Shown: one piece after another, positions 1 to 18,780 of the stretch | Numbering within the stretch: position 1 is the stretch's first letter | How the letters are laid out: every line of letters begins with the position of its first letter | DNA from: Prunella strophiata | Lineage: Eukaryota; Chordata; Aves; Passeriformes; Prunellidae | Assembly: GCA_036583965.1 (NCBI GenBank) | Contig: JAZBQD010000022.1 | Span: 248,001-312,000 of the forward strand | DNA length: 64,000 bases | Reading direction: 5' to 3' | Made by a program: the position numbers and the translations under genes | The notes under the pieces: generated by a model | The model's input: the letters and a program-made list of their open reading frames with translations, nothing else | Databases searched by the model: none | Told to the model about the DNA's origin: nothing

Positions 1-3000
1 ACAAAAGGTTTCCGCGTAGTGCTGAAGTGTAAAGAAAGATCAAGGAATGCTCAGGGTTCCCTGAGAGCCCTTCAGTGCAAGGCTTATCAGCGAGTCCTTA
101 TCGCCACTAATCTGACAACACAGGTGTGATGGGATGCCCCAGCTGGGACGGATCTCTGGTAATCTGATCAGGAGTAACTCATTGTGTGCTGCTGGACACC
201 AGTTTACTCGTTACCCGTTGAACAAAGGAACAACTTAAGCCTACCTGAGAGGTGCTAGTACCCGCAGGGATGTGGTGGGGAGACCTTGGCTGTCTGCGGG
301 TGTGCAGCTCCCAGCCATTGCACACCACCCCTGACATGCTCCCTGCGGAATGGAGACAAGAGCAAGTGATTACAGAAAGGGTGTTCAGAAGGAAAAGGCA
401 TTTCATGTCCCATGTTCCTCATTTTAATAATGTAGATGGCTCACTGTGAACATCTTCCAAAAAAAACCAAAAAAAACCAAAAAAACCCAAAAAAAACAAA
501 AAAAAAAAAAAAAAAAAACAAACCCAAAACTCTGTGATCCACATCCTTGCTGCAGTGGCAGAGCCTGAGCAGCAGCCTGAGCCTTCCCACTGCTCTGGGG
601 GAAGGTCTCTCTCTCCCCTCACGGACAGGACTTGTCCCCACAGCTGGGTCAGTGTCTGGTTACAGCCAGGGTCACAAAGCAGAGAGGTGCTCTCCCCAAG
701 CTCAGCCCAAAATGCCATGAACAGAGGTGGGCATCAACGCATGATCAGTTCTGCTCCTCTGTGGACCAGATCTCCCTCACCTTCATTTCCAACTCTCTGC
801 TTGTTCTCCCTGGGCCCCCTCACCTGAGGGGAGGAGGCAGCATGCCAAAACATTGTCTTGAACACTAAACTCAAGCAGCAAAAGAGCTACAAATAATTTG
901 GGGAAGAACTGTGTTGAGCTCCAAATGAGGTTGATTGTTTATTCAGGAAATAGTATTTCAGGTAGAAAACTGTAAGGAACCCTTCAGTGCTCTACCCTTT
1001 TCCACAGTAATTTGAATGGAAAAATGACTTAACTCGGACAAAACCAGGTGAATTCTACCTAAGCCTGTTTAAAAGTAAAATATCACAGCATATGGAAAGA
1101 TTTGTTTGGAAGAGGAGGTACACAGTAGAACATGACAATGACAAAAATTTCTGTCATTGATGGATGACATGAGAGGTTTGAGCCAGGCTCCTGTGCTTTA
1201 TGTACAGCTTCAGCCTGTCCCTCCTGTCAGCTGCTAAAGGTTTGCCATAAAGCATTGCTTTTATCTGCCTGTCTTACAGAATCTTTTTTGCTTTGGACAT
1301 CATCTGACTATGCCAGGGTATGATCAAACACTCATTGCCTGCTGCTTCTAGGAGCTGGATCTGCCCTCTCTGCCAGTCAGTCAGCACAAGAGGTGGCAAG
1401 AAGATTTTGGGATGAGCAGATGTTGTGTTAGATCCCTGCATGGTTCCCTGTGGATGCACCATCCCAAAAGCATACCAAAATAATACTTCACTTCCACATT
1501 TCGGCTAAAGATGAGAGAATGTGATGCCCTCTTGCTAAATAAAGGTCAAGATACTGTTAGTGTAAATCCAGATGACAGAGCAAAGACTCTATCATCATTC
1601 AGTGCAGTGAAATGTGTGTTGCTCTAGTTCATGTCATGCTTTACATAATTCTCCACTTTTATTTTCGTTGTAGTTTGGGGTGCAGCTTTGGCCATGTGCA
1701 ATGCTGGGCCTTGCTCACTAGGTGATACTGCAAAAGCCATGCTGAGCTTTCTATGAAAAAATGCTATAGATTGCTTTCTATAAAAGCATCCAGCCCTGGC
1801 CATGGCTGGTGAGAACCATCAGACCTGTGCAAGGAGCTGCAGGCCAAGGAGATGTGCAGATCATTTCTGAATTTAAGGTCTTCACACATACAACTGTTTC
1901 CATCACTCTATCCAAGTGATTCATATTTAGTTCTTGAAGTATGAGAAAATACAGCTGAAGACTGCAAATGATGGCTGTGGCTTTGACAAATACTGCAGGC
2001 CAAATTCATTAGTAAGCTTTCAGAGAGAATTGTTTCATTTTCCCATCAAAAGTAAACAAAGAAATAGCATTTCTATCACTTCATTTCAGAATGTACCTGC
2101 TGGTTCTGGGGCTAATTATCATGTTCTTTCTGTGATGGAAAATAGCCCCACAGCATCTTAACTGCAAAATTTGGTTTTCAGGAAAGAATGGTTTTCTGAG
2201 GACATAAAATATGTTTCATTCTTACTGAGTAATTGGTTTATATTTGAATATAAATAAATGAGAAGCAAGTATGCCATCTATTTCATAGCATTTGATGTAC
2301 AATCATTTATACAATGGGGCCATATTCATAATAGTTCTTTTATGTTATTAAAATTACTGATAAAACACTAGACATTCATTTGTTACACCACTTCCAAGTG
2401 CACGGGAGGATGAACAAATGTGTTTTCATTATAAGAGGTAATAATAATTAAGAGTGACAGAACCTTATCCTCAGGATCTGCCTCCCAGCAGCAGTTCGGC
2501 TGATAAAAAACCAGAAGTTGAGATAAGGCAGCAATTATTAAGACAAATCTTTTGAAGGGCTGTTTGAACTCCTGTGTCCAGCAGATAATCTGATTTTACA
2601 AGGTGCTCCAAGGCGGGGGAGGCTGCATGGGAAGCAGTACCCAGGTGCAGGCCTTTAGCCCCTTGCACCGGCATTTTTACCTCTAGCCATTTCCCTGGTC
2701 TCTTCTTCTTTTGTTTGCTACAGCTGTGGCACATAAATCAGTCTCCATTCTGTCTCACTGACACCAAAGAGAAGCAGAACACAAACAATGCACAACACCA
2801 AACCCCAAATGTATTAATCTTTTTTTTTCCCCTCCCTTTTTTTGTGATCCCTTTCACCTATTTTTTGGGGGGAGATTCAAAAATGGCTACAGGCAACTCT
2901 AATTCTTCCTTCATGAATATTAGATACACACAGAGCATGAATATTTGAGTAGCTAATTCTGACTTAGGTGAATCCAATTGCTAATGGCAATTCATTTTTC

Positions 3001-4189
3001 CTCAGTGACATTCCACCAATAACCAGTGTGAGTGGGACAGGATGATGCAGTTTGGAGCTGGAAAGCAAAAGGGAATGAAACTAGGAGCAGGAAGGCTTTA
3101 TTGATCCAGTCCTTGGGTGGGACTTGGGGCTTGCCTTGGGGAGGGTTTGAGCAGGGAGATCTGTGCTCAGCACTTACATTGTGGATCATTAGGAACAAAA
3201 TAGGGGGAAAAACTTTTAAACTGATTTTTATTATGTCACTGATACTGCCTCTTGATGTGTTGTGCCCTTTGTGATGTCACCCGCATGTGCAAAGTGCAGT
3301 GGGAGAGACTCGGTGCCAGCAGCCTGGCCCTGGGATACACCATGTCCTCACTGCTGGCCAAGGCCTGCTGGGGCTGGGGAATGGCCTGTTTCTCCAGGCA
3401 GGTGAACCCACCTTGCTGCACAAGGGCTACAGGGATGTGCTGAAGTGGCATGGGAGAGTGTAAATGGGGCTGTCCCATTTTAGTGATACTAGGTTATTTG
3501 TAAAACTGCATGCTTTGATTTTTTATTAAAAAATAGAAAATGTGATTTGATGTCCAAGGCATAGAAAAGAAATGGGGTGTTTCTGGACCTAGGGAACAAC
3601 AGTGAGTAATCAGCTATGACCAGACCAAACCTCAGCTGAGGTTCCATGTTTATGTTTACATGGCCCAAGATACACCAGCAAGTATCTATCATTTTATTTT
3701 AGTCTCAAATTTGCCAGATTTACTAGATGGATACTTTATAATCCACTGCTAATACTTACACACTTTATCTGCTTTAGCATAAGGCTGCCCTTGCATGTGC
3801 TTTGCACAGGAAAGGTCACACTGGGTCTCTGAAATCACCACGGAGCAGCTCCTCTGCCAAGGCGGGCTGTGGGTCGGCTCCCTGTGTCTGGCCGGCCAGC
3901 CGGAGGAGCCAGGATGTGTAACAGTCTGTCGCCATCCCTGCACCACAGCTCTCAACCTTCAGAGGCCAAAAACCAGTGCAAAAGGAGCCTCTGCCATCAC
4001 CCTTGCTGTGTCATTCCACTAGGCAGCCTAGGCTCCAGTTCCACAACACTAAAACCACGGAGGCAGTGCCCAGCTGTCCCTGTCCCTGGGTTCTCCTGCC
4101 TGAGAGAGCACTGGTGCCAGCCCCAGGACACAGAGAACACACTCTCAGTCTGCAAAAGCAAAGAAAGAACTGCACACTGAGAGAAAGTT
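1..4189. other. Non-coding DNA downstream of LMX1B
   Basis: No recognisable exon, RNA gene or transposon is seen. The stretch contains an A-rich low-complexity tract (458-527), an AT-rich section around 2200-2460 and otherwise mixed sequence. All open frames are short, unconserved in appearance and lack domain motifs. In mammals ZBTB34 and ZBTB43 lie on this side of LMX1B (from memory); neither is visible here. Confidence 0.55.
458..527. repeat. A-rich low-complexity tract
   Basis: Runs of A broken by CC or CCC (CCAAAAAAAA units) lead into about 19 uninterrupted A. It may be a decayed simple repeat. No retroelement body is seen on its 5' side. Confidence 0.85.
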
Positions 4190-4210
4190 CTGCTTAGTTT
4201 ACAAGTTGCT

Positions 4211-4220
4211 TTTATTTACA
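4211..4220 (-). terminator. Candidate distal poly(A) signal fused to a Pumilio motif
   Basis: On the minus strand TGTAAATAAA combines a Pumilio-type element (TGTAAATA, 4220-4213) with the canonical hexamer AATAAA (4216-4211). Upstream sequence on this strand is rich in UGUA, the CFIm-binding motif (4550-4660). Downstream sequence (about 4190-4130) is U- and GU-rich, with TTTCTCTCAGTGTG and GAGTGTGTTCTCTGTG. Cleavage would fall near 4190-4200. All three parts of a strong vertebrate poly(A) site are present; use is inferred. Confidence 0.5.
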
Positions 4221-4279
4221 AATATACTGAAGTGTAATCTCTCTCTTATTTTTCTTTTTGTTTTTGTTTATACTCTGCA

Positions 4280-4298
4280 TGTGTGTGTGTGTGTGTGT
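4280..4298. repeat. (TG)n microsatellite
   Basis: About nine and a half TG units on the plus strand, followed by ACGTGTACATGCACGTG. It lies inside the inferred 3' UTR, where the transcript would carry CA repeats. Confidence 0.9.
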
Positions 4299-7200
4299 AC
4301 GTGTACATGCACGTGGGAAGGAACATGATGCATGAGAAACATGGATCTTAGCTGCCAGCAATGGTGGCAGCAAAAAAATTGAAGTGAAATGAAAATTAAA
4401 AACACTAATAAATAATTTAATAATGACAAATAATTAAATTAAAAAAAAAATTCCAGTCTACATACATTATGGTGGTTTGTTTCCAACACGGAGGGAAAGG
4501 AGCAGCGAATCTACAGTGAAAGGAGCTGGTTAAGTATGAGAGAGCACAGTCATATTTTTTACAAGTTAAACAAATTGTAACAGACAGCTACAAAATACTA
4601 CATTTCGATAACATAAATACAGAATATATAAATATACAAGTAATACAGCCATACACAGCTAAAAAATAGGGTGTTCACCTAAAAACAGAGTTCCCAATGC
4701 AAAGTATCTGGCAGCCCCTTCACAGCTGCTGCTGAACAGAACCAGAGTGCACCGAGCCATGGTGATCCAGGCTGCAGCCAGCAGGAGGGAAACAGCCATC
4801 AGCGTAGTCAGATCAGCCTCAGAGAAGCAAGACTGTGTTGAAAGCCCACCAAAGCCAAAAGACTTCAGGCAAGCAAATGCCCAAGCACGTCTCTAAGCAA
4901 GGAGCACAACTGCCTGAAGTCCTGGCCTTGTGCTGCCCTGTGTCCCGATGCCACAGAAGGGGGGTTTGGAGGGACCTGCATGCTACGGAGCAGCTACTGG
5001 TCACAAATTCGTGGGGTGAGTTGGGCATGGGGCTGTGTGAAGCGTGATCCAAAGCACTGAGACTGTGGGTACTGTGGCTCCAGCTCCCACAGTTGTGTTG
5101 TGCTTCAGCTGCCTCTGTCCTTTCACTGTGACCCAGCTCCAGCTTGTGAGAATCCTTCCCTTCCTCATGATTCTGCTGCTCATTTCTAGTGACTTTCAGA
5201 GAGAACCAGAGTTCTTATGACAAGGTTCCTAGAGGTGCTCTTGTAAACCCCAGCTTGCAGAATCCCAGCAGCATCCCAGAGCTGGGTTCACTGGAGTACC
5301 TGGGGCAGTGGCTTTGGATATACCTCTGACCCTTAAGGAAACTGGAGGGGAGTCCTGAGCACAGTGGGAAGAGGGAAGTGGGTTCACATAACCTCTGGAA
5401 GGTTTGCTGGCATGAAGGACCTTCCCCATGACATGATGCAGAGCATGGTGGCTGAGTAATGACCCTTCAAAGGACCTGGTAATGACCATCTGAGTTCTGA
5501 AGGGTGGATTTGAAAAATCCACTCAGCAGCTACCGTGTGACTAACATGAGCCACATCTCAGGCATGGTTAGCTGCGACTGGGCCAAGTGATCTGGATGTT
5601 TTTGATGACAGAGTTTAAAGAAGAAAAGGAAATCAAAATACCCAGGATGATATTTCAACATAAGTGGGTGTAACCACCACCATTTATTTACAGCAACATA
5701 ATTGTCTTCAATATTGAGACTGTGAAAAGTCTGCCCCACAGTGCAGTGATAAGGAAGGTCTGGAGCAGCACAGCCACCCAAGGGAAGGTGCTGCTGCCCA
5801 TCCCAGAGCCCAGCTGGGGCCCAGCACCAGGCAGCTCAGTAACTGTTCAGGGGTGCTGGGAACTCTCTGCCACCACCACAGACCTGCAGCTGCACAAGGA
5901 CCTCTGAGCTCACACCCAGCATATTTATTTTGATCTCACAATCATCTTTTTTATACATTATTAAGCACACTGAAATCTAATCAATCATCTTTTACTTAAT
6001 TGCATCTTGTCACCACTTTAGCTGCACACTTATTCCTTGATTAGCCAAAACAATATGATGGAAACACCATGAAGAGCTCACTTGATACATTTCTGTTAGA
6101 GAGGGGCTAATTTCCTAGGGAAAATGATCACTGTAAGGTGCATGTAATAAACTGCTGTCATGACCTCTAGCCTTTGAACTCCCATATGTGCAATCATTGT
6201 TTGTGGTTTCAGTGGAAGTGCCAGATGCTAAGAATTTTTGGCAAGAGTTTATCAATTTGACTCAATGTAAGATATTACTGTGATATGGCCCATTAAACAT
6301 TTTACTTTCACCTGATCAGGGACATTCCCTTGACAACAGAAGAATAAAGCAGAAATCAAAGAGGTCAGAGGTTGCTGTATAATCTTTTACTGCGAGGTCC
6401 CAGGTTAAAACCACAATGATCACACTCCAGTAGGATAATTTATTCCACATAAAGAAAGTGACATTTATTTTGCTGTAATGAACTTTGGCCTTTGCCAGCT
6501 ATTGCAGGCCCACTGGAAATCCTTGCCTATGCTTTCCTTCCCTGGACCAGCAACAGCCCACCATGGCATGGAAAATGTTACACACACCAAGGGCCTGAAT
6601 GTGTGTGTGTATGTGGCTCCAAAGGTGGCAGAACATGGGGCAACAAACAGCTAAGGCATCATCATACAACACACCAAGGGAGAGGAGATAGTATGTACAA
6701 ACGTGAAAAAAAAAGGTGGCAAATAGTCATCCAAAAAATCAGCAAAGAATTATACTTCAGCTATAAAATGGGATGTCTGATTTTTTCCTTGGAGATGGAT
6801 TATTTTTCAACATCCATCCCAGATGCAGAGGTAGAGTTGGGACAAGGCAGTTCTCCAAACTGTAGGTCATGTTATAGTTCTCATGTAAGTCCCTGTAAAC
6901 ACCAAAAATGCCATTTTGATCCTGCCAGTAATGAGATATGAAGCAAGGCTGTGCTTGTGTGAGGAGTCTACAAACTGGTGCATCTGAGAGGCTTTTCTAT
7001 GACTGTAAAGTAGCACAGCAGAGGGGAGAAGAGGGAAACGATGAATCCATTGAGATCGTTGGTGGCAAATGACATGTTTACATGTGCCATATGAAACCTG
7101 CTTGCTTCTGCCCTGCAAGCAGTGAGGATCACCTGAGTTCTTTATAGATGTTTGCTATCATGCAGAGAGAAAGGAAATTGTTATTTTGATACACAAGGAA

Positions 7201-7370
7201 AGGGAAAAATACTCGAACAGGATGGATAAGAAAAGAAAATCCTTTCAATTTCAAAATATATCCAGGGGCTCACAATGCTCAGTTGAAACATCCTTGCCAG
7301 AAAGCAGGGAATGGTCACTAGGCAAATCATATGGGCACAACAGACCCACCTTCCTGGGGATGGCAGCAAT

Positions 7371-7394
7371 CAGGGACAGGGACAGGGACAGGGA
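7371..7394. repeat. CAGGGA hexamer tandem repeat
   Basis: Four perfect CAGGGA units in tandem, about 130 bp from the larger CA tract. The minus strand, the presumed transcript sense, is TCCCTG. Confidence 0.9.
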
Positions 7395-7520
7395 TGTCCC
7401 CCGTAACCCTCGCAGAGCCACCAGTCTCTTTCCTGACCGAGGCTGTGTGTGGGACACAGGGGCTCTGCTCCTCAAACAGTGGGAGGACGGTCCTTGGACT
7501 GAGCTCTGCCCCCCTGCACA

Positions 7521-7793
7521 ATGTGCACACACTCAGGGACACAGACAGACACACAGACACAGACACATAGATACATAGACACACAGACGCACGGGCACAC
7601 AGACACATGGACACAGATGCAGAGACATACACATGTACACACACAGGCACACACAGACAGACACACACAGAGGCACACACAGAGACAGTCTGTCCGTACA
7701 CACGGACACACTCACAGACACACAGGCACACACACAGACACACACACGGACATACAAAGACACACACACAGACACACATGGACACTCACAGAG

Positions 7794-7828
<35 letters not shown>

Positions 7829-7842
7829 CACACACACAGAGC
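7521..7842. repeat. Large degenerate CA/TG microsatellite
   Basis: About 320 bp of CA-rich sequence interrupted by GA and GG dinucleotides (units such as CACACAGA and GGACACA), ending with a purer CACACA run at about 7796-7824. On the minus strand this is a long GU-rich tract inside the inferred 3' UTR. The interruptions indicate an old, partly stabilised repeat. It produces spurious His/Thr-rich and Cys/Val-rich open frames on the two strands. Confidence 0.95.
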
Positions 7843-9602
7843 CTCATCCACAGTGCTCTCGTCCTCTCCAGAGTGAGAACTTACACACTTAAGCTGCAGA
7901 TAAAACTTGGCTTTCTCAAGAAACCTCCAATATGCTCAGTCCACACTTCCATGCAGGGGAAAATGGTGTTTTTTCCCTTGGACCCATCATCCTGCCCTTC
8001 CCACCCATGCCTCTGGAACACCAGGAGGGCCTGTCTCCATCAGCTGCTGTGGGGCTCCCAGCAGGACTCCCCGAGGCTGAGGCTGGGGTCCCCCCAGCGG
8101 GGCTGCTCCCTCCCCGGGTGCTGAGGCTACGGGGGTCCTGCTCTGGCCTCCCCCTCCATGGGAGACCCATGCTCCCACAGAAGATGCCAAACCCCACAGG
8201 GACACTGTGATGCTGGCCTGGTACCAGTCCTCAGCCTGGAGGAGTTAGATTAACAAAAGCTTTGGACTTGTTTTTCAGCTATTATGGTCAATATATTAAA
8301 GGTATTTATTTAAGAAAGTGCCTATCCTGCCAATCTTTCCCCATGAGCTCTATTTTGAACACACCCTATAATTACTGATATTACCCTGGCAAATATTCCC
8401 CATGAAGTTTTCTCTACTGAGAACCATGACTGTACTTGTCTGCTTCTCCACATTATAATTATCACCAGGCAATATTTATAGCTATACTATTATTAATGAT
8501 ATTTTATGCCCTACAAAAATCTATATGACATATGCTCAAACTTCAGCATCAGAGACAGACTTCAGCTGGGCCACCCCTTCCATTGGTGTAGCTGTTCTTG
8601 CAGCACTGGCATTGATCAGTCACTGGCACCACAGCCAGGAGTCCTGGCAGCGGGGGGATTTGCAGGCCGTGGTAAAATTTCAGCTCAACCTACCTGAACT
8701 TCCCATCGTAATTTCTTTCATTTCATTTCTTTCCTGTTCCTGGCTGGTGCACATTTCAGGACTTCTGGTGTTTCAGGCTAGAACTGTATATCCTTGATTC
8801 TTGCTGAGGCAAGGTAACTAAAGGAGTGCTTAATTATTCCAGATGGACAATAGAGAACAGCACATTTATGCCTCATGCAAAACAAATAAACAAAACAGAA
8901 TGAAAAACACTTCTTTGCCAATCATGGTCTAGACTTGAAATTTGGCACTGCAATACTTACAAACAAATGTAAATATTTTAATCTCACACTTCAGAAAAAA
9001 TTAAATAGATCTGTCTTGTAAGCACCTTTAGTTTTAATTATTTAAGATCAATACTAACCTAAATGCCTCTGCCCCTAACATGCATCTCCTCTCCAGGGTC
9101 ATAGACCTTTCTTACTCTGAAATCACTGGCTTTCTCCACAAATACTGTTAGCCAGTTGCCTCAGTATCATACACATAAGGGCTATAAACTAATGAGCAGA
9201 TCTAGGTTATGTAGAAAAAGTGTAGAAAGGAAACAAATGTTGAACGTCACATTTACATTAACTTCTCACAGTTTAAATGGCAATTTATCCACAACATAGT
9301 ATGAATCATGCAGTAAGAAAAGGAGGAATCTCCAGTTTCTTTGATTTATTTGTCATATGGTTGACTGATGTCAGTATCAGTGGCTAAAAAAAAAAGTTTA
9401 GACATCCAAAAGAAAGGAGAAGAGAGAGGAGGAAAAGGTCTAGCTTTCCACAAAATCCATTTCTTTTAAGATGATGAGCTCAAACCAAACCAGATCAAAG
9501 GCTGAGGACGAGCAGGTTCTTCTGTTCCTTCCGTGCTTGTCTCGTGGTCTGGCGCCAGCTGGGAATCAAGGGTATGGGACGGGTGGATGTGTTTTGTCTC
9601 TC

Positions 9603-9654
9603 TATATATGTATGTATGTAGGTATTAAAATATATATACATACATACACATATA
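9603..9654. repeat. AT-rich inverted repeat, hairpin
   Basis: Two 18-nt arms (TATATATGTATGTATGTA at 9603-9620 and its near-complement at 9637-9654, 17 of 18 pairs) are separated by a 16-nt loop. It sits about 150 nt after the LMX1B stop codon and would form a strong stem in the 3' UTR. Confidence 0.85.
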
Positions 9655-9800
9655 TGCAAATAGAGACAGTCTTCCTAAAAAAATGCTCTTTGCAGTCCAG
9701 AGGCAGCAGAGTCACTGTGAAGGAAGAGCTGGGCAACATATGGCTGTAGAGTCTGCACTGGAAAAGTCACTGGCTAAACACACGCCGGCTGTTAGTTTTC

Positions 9801-9806
9801 TTTATT
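9801..9806 (-). terminator. AATAAA hexamer adjoining the stop codon
   Basis: The minus strand reads TCATGAAAATAAAG, so the hexamer AATAAA starts one base after TGA. If used, the mRNA would have a 3' UTR of only some 20-30 nt. The downstream sequence (GAAAACTAACAGCC) lacks an obvious GU-rich element, so use is doubtful. Confidence 0.3.
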
Positions 9807-9807
9807 T

Positions 9808-18250
<8,443 letters not shown>

Positions 18251-18253
18251 AGA

Positions 18254-18310
18254 GGGGGGGGTGGGGGGGGGGGAAGAAAAAGAAAAGAAAAAGAAAAAAA
18301 AAAAAAAAGG
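18254..18310. repeat. G-run and polypurine tract
   Basis: Eight G, one T and eleven G are followed by a GAAAA-type run ending in a long A stretch: 57 bp almost purely of purines. The two G-runs could form a quadruplex, and the mirror-like polypurine DNA could form a triplex. It sits about 70 bp from the CpG island. Confidence 0.9.
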
Positions 18311-18377
18311 TGCACTACAATAGTTGTTTCTGTTTAACTGCTTAAACCTATTTGACTCATTTAACCAAGCCTGGCCT

Positions 18378-18780
18378 CTCAGTCCGAGGGGATGCCCTCA
18401 GGACGGGGCACACCTGGGGACCTCGGGAGCGGCAGAGCCGGTGCGAAGGCTCTGCTCCCCCATGGACCCGCACTCTCCCGTCCCCCGGCCGCGGGCAGGG
18501 GCGGGCTGGCCCCGAGGCGCCGATGCCCGGCCGCACCGGCAGCGGGCACAGCGCGGCTGCCCTGGAGACGGGGCACACGGGCTCCAGGTGCCCACCTCCC
18601 CTCTCCGGCCGGGGAGCACGGGGAGCCTTCCCCGGGAGGGCTCCGGCGCCGGGGAGCGGCGGAGCAGCCGCAGCCGGTGGGTGCTGCGGCCGCCCGGGCG
18701 GGGCTGGGACCGCTCCACGATGGGCTGCGGCTGCCTCCAGTTGTCTCCCGAGCAAACCGCACAATACGCCACCGTCCAGT
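18378..18780. promoter_or_regulatory. Intronic CpG island
   Basis: About 400 bp of GC-rich sequence with about 45 CpG by hand count, against a CpG-poor surrounding intron. It includes GC boxes (GGGCGGGG) and the palindrome CCGCCCGGGCGG at 18690-18701. It lies 1.76 kb upstream of exon 3. Such islands usually mark promoters or Polycomb-bound elements of developmental genes (family knowledge). No TATA box or clear first exon is seen; donor-like CAG|GTG sequences occur on both strands (18414 minus, about 18585 plus). It could serve an alternative LMX1B start lacking LIM1, an antisense transcript, or neither. Confidence 0.55.

Larger units (their letters stand above)
4190..9807 (-). other. LMX1B: Inferred LMX1B 3' UTR
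   Basis: From the stop codon, no splice-supported coding sequence follows on the minus strand for 5.6 kb, until a strong candidate poly(A) signal at 4211-4216. LMX1B transcripts in other vertebrates have multi-kilobase 3' UTRs (from memory), so this extent is plausible but inferred. The stretch holds an AT-rich hairpin (9603-9654), a GC-rich patch (about 8040-8200), a large CA/TG tract (7521-7842), an AT-rich block (about 5925-6480) and UGUA-rich sequence near the end (4550-4660). Several other AATAAA signals on this strand (as TTTATT on the plus strand near 9345, 8305, 6464, 5924 and 5683) could give shorter isoforms. Confidence 0.5.

Noticed and set aside
7371..7842. Possible CRISPR-like or minisatellite array
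   Set aside because: Units are 2-8 bp simple repeats without spacers, in a vertebrate genome.
7327..7892. Long open frames (up to 152 codons minus, 123-163 codons plus) rich in Cys/Val or His/Thr
   Set aside because: They are translations of the CA/TG microsatellite, with no domain and no splice context.
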